From Paludibacteraceae bacterium (GTDB taxonomy: Bacteria; Bacteroidota; Bacteroidia; Bacteroidales; Paludibacteraceae), in the NCBI GenBank assembly GCA_016283095.1, contig JAEEMG010000058.1:1-64000 (forward strand): a stretch of DNA of 64,000 nucleotides. The letters run 5' to 3'. Position 1 is the stretch's first letter, and each line of letters opens with the position of its first letter. Below the pieces are notes generated by a model. The model saw only the letters and a list, made by a program, of their open reading frames with translations. It did no database searches and was not told where the DNA came from. The translations under genes were made by a program, and so were the position numbers. Positions 52,774-61,130 of this stretch are shown piece after piece.

Positions 52774-52812
52774 ATTTAGCATTTAGCATTTAGCATTTAT
52801 AATTTATAATTT
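52774..52812. repeat. Short tandem direct repeats (ATTTAGC x3, ATTTATA x2)
   Basis: Three head-to-tail copies of ATTTAGC at 52774-52794 grade into ATTTATAATTTATAATTTA up to the stop codon of the macroglobulin-like gene. Low-complexity tandem repeat, possibly slippage-derived. Confidence 0.7.
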
Positions 52813-55800
52813 ACTCAACTCTCACTTTTCCTCCTTCTGAATTAGCACTGAATGCCGGACAGTAGTGTGGAATCACTTTTGTGATGCCTTGTGTGTATTC
52901 TCCGCTCTGTGTCACATGCAATGTGTATTCAAACACTCGTGTGCCTTTGCTGATGTGGTCGAAGAACATGCTGTATTCGCTGTCTGTGATGCTCTGGTAG
53001 TAGAATCTGCCGTCGGCCCATTCCATGCCTGGACGTTTTCTGACAGGCTCAAGACATGCGGCACGTAGATCGAGCACCTGTACAAAGTCGATGTCTCTGT
53101 CGCTTCTCAATGTCATCACGATCTTCACTTTGTCTCCTTTCTTCAGCTTTTCTCCTTCTTTGATCTCCTGGAGCATCTCTTTATCGTCGTCTCCGTCGTT
53201 GCCGATCACCACTTTATACATCTTCTTTTTCACCTCTATGCCACTCTTTCCGCTTGTTATCTCGGAATATGGGGCGTCGTAGGCGATGTAGATGCCGCCG
53301 ATACCTTCTTGTCCGGCTGGTTGCTCGACGTGGATGCTGTTGCACAGTTCTGGAGTGAAGTTTTCTTTGCCGTAATGGATCTTCACATATCCGTCGCCAG
53401 ACAATCGTTTCTCGTCGATCTGCTTGCCTCCGATCTTTATCGTTGCGACGGTACGGTTTCCGCTCTTTCTCAAATCAGACGTTGCTTTTCCATCACCTAC
53501 TAATGCGTCGATGGCGGCTAGTGTACCTTGTGTGTTGCTCCACTGTGTCGTCTCTTTCTTTGTGATGAGATGGAAACGTAGGTCTGCCAACTCTTTGGCA
53601 TCACAACCTGTCTTCTGGAATGCTTTTGTCAACATTGCGTGGGTGCTGATGGAGTTTCCGTAGCGTCCCCAACTGTTTTGATTCTCTTTCCAGTACATAC
53701 CGAGCTCCTCTGTCTCAGTAGCACTCTGACGTAATGATTCTACGATTGATTTGGCTTCTTTCTCGTCGCCCTTCATATTCAGGACGATAGCGAATGAAGC
53801 TTTGCCGTAGAGTGTCATATCTTTGATCTCTTTATGTGCCTTGCCGACGTAGTAATCGAGAATCTTTTGAGTGTTGTTGTCGAGATTCTTGTCGTATGAT
53901 ATCCTCATCTTGAATATGTCGAATATCCATTCTCTGTCTGCGTTCCATTTTTTCTCGATCTCATTCTTATATGCTTCCGCTAAAGCTTTGTCGATGTATT
54001 TCACCGCATCTTTCAGCATCTTCTCGCACTTCTTTGGCAAGACTCCGTGTTCACGCATATCCACCAAATATTTGGCTACATAAACTGTCACATATTCGCT
54101 TGGCTTGAACCCTGGGAACCATGCGAATCCTCCGTCTGCTTGCTGCAACTTCTGCAGTTTGCTGATCGCATCATTGTTGGCTTTGGCAATTCTGTCTTTG
54201 TCGTAAAGTTCCACGATTTTTGCTCTCTGCTCACTCTCGTCCTTAGCCTCACACATCCATGGAGTCTGCTGCATCAACACGTTTTTCAGCTCCTGGTTTT
54301 GCTCAAGTGGCGACGTTGCGTGGATGCCTTCTTTTTTCCATTCCTCCACCACACTCGGTATCTCCGGATAGATGTTGGCTATGCGTTGTGCCATCTGGTT
54401 GACATAAACGGTTGAAATCAATTCCGTCGCACAATCATATTTGGCTTCTTTCACTGATGGTAAAGCCATGAGTGCCTGCCATACAGCGTTGTCTGTATAT
54501 TCCACGGTGAGTTCGGCGTCTTTCATCTCTTTCTCATTGTATGGGATTGAGAAATCTTTTGTTTCTCCGCCTCTCACGTGCATTGACTTGCTCTTCACTA
54601 CGTGTGTGCCGTCAGCCAAAACTGGCAACTGGTGCACCTCACCGTCGGAGAAGGTTCCGCTTTTGCCCACCATCTTGACCTCTATCGCCGCCACTCCTGC
54701 TGGCACATCAAAACTCCATTCCTCAACTACTGAGGACTGTGCTGCCACATTGAATTCGTGTGACTGCTGCAGAAGTATTTTGTCTGTCGCTACATCTTTT
54801 ACGATTATAGCGACGTCGCCTTTCATAATCTTCCGAATTTCGGACTTTCCGTGCGTCTTTATCTCATCGTTGTTTGTGATGGTAGTGGCGAATGAGCACT
54901 TGTCTCCTTTTCTCACGAATCTTGGCAAACTGGCCTTGACAGTGAACGGCATCTTTGTCTGCAATTCCTCGCTGGTGATGCAGCTGTTGACTTTTTTGTC
55001 GTGTGCAAAAATGAACATTTTCCACGCTGTCAACGCATCTGGAGCTGTGTATTCAAACTCCACACTGCCATCCGCATTGGTTGTCAACTGAGGATAGAAG
55101 AATGCCGTCTCCACAAAATTATTGCGGACTCTGACATCTGCGAATTTGTCTTTGGTATCAGCATCGTCAGAACCCATTGCTTCATTCTCAACTGAATCAG
55201 ATTCTATTTTTGCACTCTCTATTGCGTCGTATGCTATGTCCATACTTCTCAACATCTTTGGAGATGCTTTTATTGATGGACATACCCCAGGAACTCCATT
55301 AGCGTATGCGTACATGATGTTGACATTTGGCATATTGATGTTGTCCCATAAGAACTTGAAGTTTGGCAATTCTTGGTATGAACCTATATGAACGCCTTTG
55401 TGAATGCCGAAAGGACGCAAGTAGTTGTAGCGTGATTCGGTTTTGTATTCTGGATAATAGATAGAGTAGTGGTCTAACGTGCTCCATGATGGCAACATGC
55501 CACGAAGGCTTGCGTCTACCATGACTGCCGCGACCTCATAGTTGATGCTTGTCGGCTTGATTCTCATCTTCACTTTCTGTTTCTCACCGGGCACGATGTT
55601 GCGGACAATCTCTAAAATCTCGATCTTTTGTTCCTCTTTCGTCACTTTCCTTTCTATGTTCACATTACTGTGCTCTTTTATTAGTTCGTGTTGTCTGACA
55701 GTGACGAATTCCACAGACACCATGTTCAGATTGCTGTTGGCGAAGTATTTGTTGAATGGCACTTTGTAGATTTTCTGCTCATTATTGATCTTAATCCATT

Positions 55801-58800
55801 CGTCATGCAGTAGTTTCCCATCCTCACTTCTTACAATAGCCAATACAGCAGCATCTTTTTCAGAGGATCCGATCAGAATCTCAGCGTCTTTTTCTCGTGA
55901 ACACTCTTGTCTTCTTCCGTCAAGACATGGAATCCAAAGTTTTGATTCAAATCCTTCTGGCAATTTCGACGATGTCTTGTCGTATAATAAGAATTCTTGC
56001 CAGTCGATCACCTCTCCCGACAATGTTTCCAGGTGTAGCTCGTAGGAAGCTGGGGCAAGTGATGACAGATCCAAAGACTCCTCTGTCATAGATCCTTTGC
56101 CTTTGATCTTCTTGGAAATCAGAGCTTGGCTTGAAATATTTTTATCTTTATTTCCTTTTGTGGTGACGGTGAGCATCACTTCTGCATCACTGTTGTATTT
56201 CGCAGCGTTTATAATGTTGAAACAGAACGCCAGTGGTGAATGCTTTTCTATATTGTAGTTGATGAAATTGCATAAGACTCCTTTCACAGATAGCTCTGCT
56301 AAATCCACATGATTATTTGCTGACACAGTCTCTCCACTTGGCAAAACAGCGTCGACGGTGATTTCAACTGCTTTTGTGTCATCTTTTGTGATGGCGGAAT
56401 CTGTCACAATTGTGAACTTGCCGTCGTCTCCACATTTGGCTTCTCCAGAAAACAATACTTTTCTTGTGTCAGAATAACCAGTTTTCACATTTTCAATGCG
56501 GTATTTGACAGTCGCTCCACCGATTGCTTCTCCTGAGAATGTTTTGACTTCGCCTTCAAACTCAAGTTTGCTGCCATACATTATCGAACTTCCGTCTTTC
56601 ACGTTGATCTTGGCTTCTGCCACTGGCAGTTTGTACGACTCCACTGTGATTCGGTGGTTTTCGTAAACTCCGTTGTTTTTGTCATCATTACAGATCGCAT
56701 TGATACAGAAACTTCCATTCAGACGGTCAGTCGGAATGTTGAATTTGAATGCAGCCGAGCCGAATCCGTTTGTGATGACCTCTTTTTCTTCTATCGTTTC
56801 GTAGTTCGCATCCTTAAAAATCAGTTTGATCTTTTTGCTTTCAACTACGTGCTCTTCATTTTTGCTCAGAGATGTCATCACTACTTTGCCTTCTATTGTT
56901 TGGCCTGGACGGTAGATGCTTCTGTCTGTTAATATAGATATTGATTGGCTCTCTTTTTCTGCTGCAGATTCATTTTTATAAATACTCATCCATTGTGGAT
57001 AGATATCCTCGCCTTTTTGTGCGTGGATCTCATAATTGTGACTGTCAGACAGAGTGAATGTCACTTTGCCGTCTGCGGATGAGTTCTGAGTCTCTTTCAG
57101 ATTATAATCATAGCCATGGATAAGGTATCTTTCGACTGTTGCTCCGTTTGCTGGATGTCCCGTCTCTCCGTCCACCACGAATATGTCTCTCTTGTCTCCT
57201 ACAGTAGTGATGTCAAACAAAGAAAGGTCAGTGATGTTGATTGTTATATAGTTGTCTTTGTTTATTTCGTTTTTCTTGTTGCTGAAATAAATCAGATATT
57301 TTCCGTAGTCAAGATCGTTGCCGATATTAATGACGGTATCTTTCTTGAATATGTAGTTAGACGGAGATAGTTTGAATTCTTTCTTTGCTATAAGTTTTGT
57401 TTTTACCGATTCTTCTCTGTCATTGTTTTTTTCTATTTCTATAGGAGTCATCTCAACACGATAGATTTCTGCATAAAGCAAGTCAGTGTTGGCATAGCTG
57501 ACATTGATCTCCACATCTTTGCCTTTACCGAAACATGCTCTTTTGGCAGATCCGTTGACTTCAACGTTGTTGAGCCACTCTATATTTTTGATCAGCTCTT
57601 TGGTGCCGGGGTGTTTGGGATATTCCTTTTTGTATTTTTCCGCCTCATTTATAATTAGAGTTGGAAAAGATTCGATGTTTTTCAGATCATCTTGTGAATT
57701 ATAACCTGAGTTTCGTCTGTATAGGGCACGACACATTATCTCTTGCTTTTTCACAACAGCGTTTACAATGTTCGAAGTCTTTCCGTCGTATTGTTTGATG
57801 AGATCATCTAAAGCCTCTAGATTTTCCTTGTTCTGCGTTTTGCTCCAATTGATAGATAATGATTGCAGACGGGAAAGTTCTGCGGATAGGGCTGCGGAAT
57901 ATTCCTTTTTGCTGTTGTGATAGTTTATCACATCGGCGAAGACAGAGTTTAGAAAATCTTTTTTCAAAAGCTCTTTCGGCACACGGATAATAGGCAGAAA
58001 AATGGATTTTGTAAATTCAATATCTGATAAGTCGTTGAAATAAAAAGATATCAGCGACGGGAGCATCGCATCAAAAACCGATGGATGGACCTCTTTGTAT
58101 TCATCTGTGATTGCGTCATTTTTGACAAACAGAGAGTGGTATTTTTCTGATGATGTGGAAAGAAGAGTCTCTTTGTTTTTCACAATGTTGTCGACGTGGG
58201 TGCGTACGACATCACGTAGGTTTTCAAACGACATCTCACGGAAATCTTCAGCTGTAAACTGCTTGCCGGACTCATTCTTGACTGTTGAGACAGCACCTGG
58301 GTGTCTTCCCATCACATTAATGAAATCCTTCACCATTTTTGCCATGAACAGTTCACAGCATGCTTTCTCCACTGGCGATTTGAAAGAGCTCTTCAGTTCT
58401 GACACCTTTTTGTAGTGGCTGATTATGATATCCTCTCCCTCTTCACGGTTGGTGATGTGTGGCTTGGTTCTTGATCTATGTATAGGCAAGACGTTGGAAT
58501 TTAAATCACTTACATCGTCGTTGATTGTGGATTTTTCTCCTGCAGATATATCATATTCGCATCCCAAATCGATTGCGAAATCATAGATCTCACATTTCAG
58601 AAGGTTCAGTTCGTCTTTCTCCTTTTTTGCTGTCACACGTATTTCGTCAACTTTCTTTTGGGCATCCTTGAGTAAAGGCTTGTCCATAAGCTTGTCTATC
58701 TCACTCCATTTAGAAGTGTAGTCGAATTTTGATGTTTTGTTGTTTCCCATAATAGACAAAGAAAGAAAAGTTAGTATCAATGTTAATATGAGTTTCTTTT

Positions 58801-58807
58801 TGCTCAT
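52811..58807 (-). CDS. Alpha-2-macroglobulin family protein without a functional thioester motif
   Basis: A 1998-residue exported protein with an N-terminal hydrophobic signal (about 1-21) and a long helical N-terminal region. MG-type beta-sandwich domains include the hallmark ILTDRSIYRPGQTIEGKV (about 625), the A2M segment FFYPQLTTNADGSVEFEYTA (about 1245), and MPFTVKASLPRFVRKGDKC (about 1290). A TED-like alpha-barrel (about 1440-1720, LQQADGGFAWFPGF) and a C-terminal receptor-like domain complete it. The thioester site reads YDCATELIS with Cys1459: the Cys is kept but Glu-Gln of the CxEQ motif is missing. It may trap proteinases by conformational change only, or serve another envelope role. 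Confidence 0.88.
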   Translation of the reverse strand: MSKKKLILTLILTFLSLSIMGNNKTSKFDYTSKWSEIDKLMDKPLLKDAQKKVDEIRVTAKKEKDELNLLKCEIYDFAIDLGCEYDISAGEKSTINDDVSDLNSNVLPIHRSRTKPHITNREEGEDIIISHYKKVSELKSSFKSPVEKACCELFMAKMVKDFINVMGRHPGAVSTVKNESGKQFTAEDFREMSFENLRDVVRTHVDNIVKNKETLLSTSSEKYHSLFVKNDAITDEYKEVHPSVFDAMLPSLISFYFNDLSDIEFTKSIFLPIIRVPKELLKKDFLNSVFADVINYHNSKKEYSAALSAELSRLQSLSINWSKTQNKENLEALDDLIKQYDGKTSNIVNAVVKKQEIMCRALYRRNSGYNSQDDLKNIESFPTLIINEAEKYKKEYPKHPGTKELIKNIEWLNNVEVNGSAKRACFGKGKDVEINVSYANTDLLYAEIYRVEMTPIEIEKNNDREESVKTKLIAKKEFKLSPSNYIFKKDTVINIGNDLDYGKYLIYFSNKKNEINKDNYITINITDLSLFDITTVGDKRDIFVVDGETGHPANGATVERYLIHGYDYNLKETQNSSADGKVTFTLSDSHNYEIHAQKGEDIYPQWMSIYKNESAAEKESQSISILTDRSIYRPGQTIEGKVVMTSLSKNEEHVVESKKIKLIFKDANYETIEEKEVITNGFGSAAFKFNIPTDRLNGSFCINAICNDDKNNGVYENHRITVESYKLPVAEAKINVKDGSSIMYGSKLEFEGEVKTFSGEAIGGATVKYRIENVKTGYSDTRKVLFSGEAKCGDDGKFTIVTDSAITKDDTKAVEITVDAVLPSGETVSANNHVDLAELSVKGVLCNFINYNIEKHSPLAFCFNIINAAKYNSDAEVMLTVTTKGNKDKNISSQALISKKIKGKGSMTEESLDLSSLAPASYELHLETLSGEVIDWQEFLLYDKTSSKLPEGFESKLWIPCLDGRRQECSREKDAEILIGSSEKDAAVLAIVRSEDGKLLHDEWIKINNEQKIYKVPFNKYFANSNLNMVSVEFVTVRQHELIKEHSNVNIERKVTKEEQKIEILEIVRNIVPGEKQKVKMRIKPTSINYEVAAVMVDASLRGMLPSWSTLDHYSIYYPEYKTESRYNYLRPFGIHKGVHIGSYQELPNFKFLWDNINMPNVNIMYAYANGVPGVCPSIKASPKMLRSMDIAYDAIESAKIESDSVENEAMGSDDADTKDKFADVRVRNNFVETAFFYPQLTTNADGSVEFEYTAPDALTAWKMFIFAHDKKVNSCITSEELQTKMPFTVKASLPRFVRKGDKCSFATTITNNDEIKTHGKSEIRKIMKGDVAIIVKDVATDKILLQQSHEFNVAAQSSVVEEWSFDVPAGVAAIEVKMVGKSGTFSDGEVHQLPVLADGTHVVKSKSMHVRGGETKDFSIPYNEKEMKDAELTVEYTDNAVWQALMALPSVKEAKYDCATELISTVYVNQMAQRIANIYPEIPSVVEEWKKEGIHATSPLEQNQELKNVLMQQTPWMCEAKDESEQRAKIVELYDKDRIAKANNDAISKLQKLQQADGGFAWFPGFKPSEYVTVYVAKYLVDMREHGVLPKKCEKMLKDAVKYIDKALAEAYKNEIEKKWNADREWIFDIFKMRISYDKNLDNNTQKILDYYVGKAHKEIKDMTLYGKASFAIVLNMKGDEKEAKSIVESLRQSATETEELGMYWKENQNSWGRYGNSISTHAMLTKAFQKTGCDAKELADLRFHLITKKETTQWSNTQGTLAAIDALVGDGKATSDLRKSGNRTVATIKIGGKQIDEKRLSGDGYVKIHYGKENFTPELCNSIHVEQPAGQEGIGGIYIAYDAPYSEITSGKSGIEVKKKMYKVVIGNDGDDDKEMLQEIKEGEKLKKGDKVKIVMTLRSDRDIDFVQVLDLRAACLEPVRKRPGMEWADGRFYYQSITDSEYSMFFDHISKGTRVFEYTLHVTQSGEYTQGITKVIPHYCPAFSANSEGGKVRVE

Positions 58808-58906
58808 GACAGTATCGATTTTGAAAATGTTGTGTACAGCAATGAATCTGAGTGACTAAAACTGGGACGTGTCGCATTCACGTCGCCACTAAATTTGAAA
58901 AAGCAA

Positions 58907-58938
58907 AAAGAAGGGAGAATTAGAAATCCCCCTTCTTT
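58907..58938 (-). terminator. Terminator after the Ser/Gly/Tyr-rich repeat protein gene
   Basis: Perfect 9-bp stem AAAGAAGGG / CCCTTCTTT with a 14-base loop, followed on the minus strand by TTGCTTTTTC. It begins 20 bases past the stop codon at 58958. Confidence 0.72.
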
Positions 58939-58957
58939 GATTATTTGTTGGAATAAA

Positions 58958-60289
58958 TTACTTCAATGGAGACTCAACGATTACGTAATCACCATTTGTA
59001 GTCTTGTCATACCAAGTGTTGTTGGCAAAATAATATTTTTTGCCGCTGATCTCCACTGTCTTGGCATTGGCTGGCAATGTCACTTTAGTGGCAGGTACGA
59101 TTCCTCTTGTGGCAGGAGTTGAGTCTGCTTTTGTTTCTGTAGTTTCATTCTTTACCTCTGCCTTTGTCTCCTTCTGGATAGCGACAGGCTCTTCGATAAG
59201 CAGGTATCCGCCTTCTACTGGCATATACCATTTGTTGTCAGCGAAGAAGAAATCCTGATTTGCGACCTCAATCTTCTTGTTTACTTCAGGTAGCTCCTCG
59301 ATTATAGTAGCACCTTCTGTTGGAGCGTCAACCACCTGATAGCCATTGTCTGTAGCCACAAACCATGAGCCTTCACCCACATAGTAAGTCTTACCGTTCA
59401 CTACGACAGCAGAACACTCGTATGGCAACTCAGCCACGTTAAGTGTCTCGTCTTCTGTGATTGGAGATTCGACAATCTCGTATCCTTCATTTTTAGGAGC
59501 GAACCATGTGCCTTGTCCGTAATAGTAAGTCACATTGCCAACATACACAGGGAAACAACGGTAAGGAAGGGTAGTGAAGTACCATCCGTAAGGGTAAGCC
59601 ACCCACTCATAACCCCAGTATGGATCCCAGCGGTAATATCTTCCACAATGCACATAGTATCTGCAGTTTCCATAGTAGAATGGATGATAGTGGTATCCTA
59701 TATGTGAGTGGTAAGTGTGTCCATGACGTCTTGTGATGCGTGGGTTATTGCCATGCATTCTGCGTGTTGAACTTCCGACTCTTGAAGATCCGACTCTTGA
59801 AGCATTCACACTTGGAGCGTTAGGTCTGCGTGATGTCGCATTTACGCGTGATCCTGTAGTTCGTACTGGACGTGCAGCGACTTCATGTCGTGTACGTGCA
59901 GCTGGTGCCGCCTTCTGTGTTGAAGGTGATGCAGCTGCGTGAACTGTCGAACGTGAAGACGTTGGACGAGATGATGAGTATGAACGGCTGCGGACACCTG
60001 TCGAACTTGACGGACCGCTGTATGATCTGCTTGGTGCACTGCTGTATGATCTGGACGAACTTGTCGATGGTGAACTGTACGAACGACTTGAAGATCCACC
60101 GCTATAGCTTGAACCTGATGAAGAATGTCCACCGCTGTAGCTTGATCCAGATGATGAGCGTCCACCGCTGTAGCTAGATGAACCGCCACTGCTGCTACCG
60201 CCTCCTCTTGATCTCTGCGCTGAGGCTGAGACTGAAAAGAGAAGGAACAAAAGTGAGAATAAAATCTCAATAAAACGCATTCTTTTCAT
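58958..60289 (-). CDS. Secreted Ser/Gly/Tyr-rich protein with four C-terminal YYx-W repeats (DUF6515-like)
   Basis: A 443-residue protein. A signal peptide (about 1-24, SASAQ) is followed by a low-complexity region of Ser, Gly, Tyr and Arg (about 25-180, repeats such as SSGSSYSGG). Next comes an aromatic/His-rich block (HTYHSHIGYHYHPFYYGNCR). The C-terminal half has four repeats of about 50 residues with the core Y-Y-Y/F-x-x-x-x-W-(F/Y) and a closing Y-x-(I/V)-V-x-x-P (YYYGQGTWFAP, YYVGEGSWFVA, FFFADNKWYMP, YYFANNTWYDK). It resembles the DUF6515-type envelope proteins; function unknown. A second Met three codons in could be the start. The -7 box is at 60313-60320. Confidence 0.75.
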   Translation of the reverse strand: MKRMRFIEILFSLLFLLFSVSASAQRSRGGGSSSGGSSSYSGGRSSSGSSYSGGHSSSGSSYSGGSSSRSYSSPSTSSSRSYSSAPSRSYSGPSSSTGVRSRSYSSSRPTSSRSTVHAAASPSTQKAAPAARTRHEVAARPVRTTGSRVNATSRRPNAPSVNASRVGSSRVGSSTRRMHGNNPRITRRHGHTYHSHIGYHYHPFYYGNCRYYVHCGRYYRWDPYWGYEWVAYPYGWYFTTLPYRCFPVYVGNVTYYYGQGTWFAPKNEGYEIVESPITEDETLNVAELPYECSAVVVNGKTYYVGEGSWFVATDNGYQVVDAPTEGATIIEELPEVNKKIEVANQDFFFADNKWYMPVEGGYLLIEEPVAIQKETKAEVKNETTETKADSTPATRGIVPATKVTLPANAKTVEISGKKYYFANNTWYDKTTNGDYVIVESPLK

Positions 60290-60312
60290 ATCCTTCTAAA
60301 TTTTAGTTTGTG

Positions 60313-60320
60313 CAAATGTA
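60313..60320 (-). promoter_or_regulatory. -7 promoter box of the repeat protein gene
   Basis: TACATTTG on the minus strand, full match to TAnnTTTG, 24 bases upstream of the start codon; no matching -33 TTTG at the right distance. Confidence 0.5.
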
Positions 60321-60410
60321 AGATAACTCTTTGGTTTTTACATCATCTCAAAATTTAAAAAATGTTATAAAATGGGAAATAACGTGAAATATGTGTTGCA
60401 TAATAGCAAA

Positions 60411-60475
60411 ATTAAGAATTATGAATTAAGAATTAATGTCTGATTTTTGGCGACCACAAGGAATACCCCCCCCAC
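60411..60475. repeat. AT-rich direct repeats and C8 tract in the 349-base intergenic region
   Basis: ATTAAGAATTATG and AATTAAGAATTAATG overlap as near-direct repeats at 60411-60437, with a further GAATTGTGAATTATT near 60507. Between them GGCGACCACAAGGAATA (60449 onward) recalls the loop of the terminator at 1301-1323 and runs into eight C (60466-60473). The remainder of the gap holds the divergent promoters of the neighbouring genes and no ORF. Confidence 0.5.
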
Positions 60476-60638
60476 GGAGATGTATATCCCAACAAATACG
60501 CATTACGAATTGTGAATTATTTATTGTCTTTTGTGACTAAATTTCAATAATTTCTATTTTGTTGACTCTTGTTTCCATATTTTTTGTATTTTCGTCGCAT
60601 AATGTTTAAACATTGATGAAATAAAAACACTTTAATAT

Positions 60639-61130
60639 ATGAATAAGCATAAAATGAAAAGAGCAGTTGTTGCCTTCTTGACGGCTATTCTTTGTCAGGG
60701 TGCTTTTGCAGATCTAAAGACGGAATTGACAGTTGTTGAGTTTGACTCAAAGTCTCACGTCTATAGAATTGAGGAAAGCGGTGAATTGTCTTTTGAGGAG
60801 AAGACCCTTGTGATCAAAGAGAACGAGAAGTCGGAGGCAAAAATCCTAAGTTTAGGAAATATCTCAAAACTTTTGGTTAGAGATGTTACAGCTGTTAACG
60901 ATTTGTCTTCTGATTCTCAGTCTATTACATTGTATCCAAACCCAGCGTCTTCTGAAATCTTTATCTCAGGATTTGAAGGCAGACAGACAGTGGAAATCTA
61001 TTCTATCAGTGGTGTGCGTGTGATGAAGACTTCTGTTGAGAATGGTTCGGTGATCAATATTAGCAACCTTCGTCAGGGTATTTATATTGTGAAGGTTGAT
61101 GGTAAAACGGTAAAACTTTGTAAGATATGA
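60639..61130 (+). CDS. Small secreted T9SS sorting-domain protein
   Basis: A 163-residue protein. It has a signal peptide (about 1-24, GAFA), a short N-terminal domain (LTVVEFDSKSHVYRIEESGE) of the same general pattern as the N-terminal domains of the serpins, and a C-terminal T9SS type A domain at about 95-163 (LYPNPASSEIFISGFEG, VEIYSISGVRVMK, LRQGIYIVKVDGKTVKL). It overlaps the next gene by 4 bases, so it is co-translated with a carbohydrate-binding protein that has no T9SS tail of its own. It might act as a surface adaptor; this is a guess. Confidence 0.8.
   Translation: MNKHKMKRAVVAFLTAILCQGAFADLKTELTVVEFDSKSHVYRIEESGELSFEEKTLVIKENEKSEAKILSLGNISKLLVRDVTAVNDLSSDSQSITLYPNPASSEIFISGFEGRQTVEIYSISGVRVMKTSVENGSVINISNLRQGIYIVKVDGKTVKLCKI

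Noticed and set aside
54441..55091. A 216-codon open frame on the plus strand inside the macroglobulin-like gene.
   Set aside because: It is antisense to a clearly coding gene, has Ser/Thr/Phe-rich content typical of a shadow frame, and no promoter or family features.
59842..60270. A 142-codon alternative frame in the Ser/Gly-rich region of the repeat protein.
   Set aside because: His/Gln/Val-rich low-complexity content produced by the repetitive codons of the real frame; no signal or domain.
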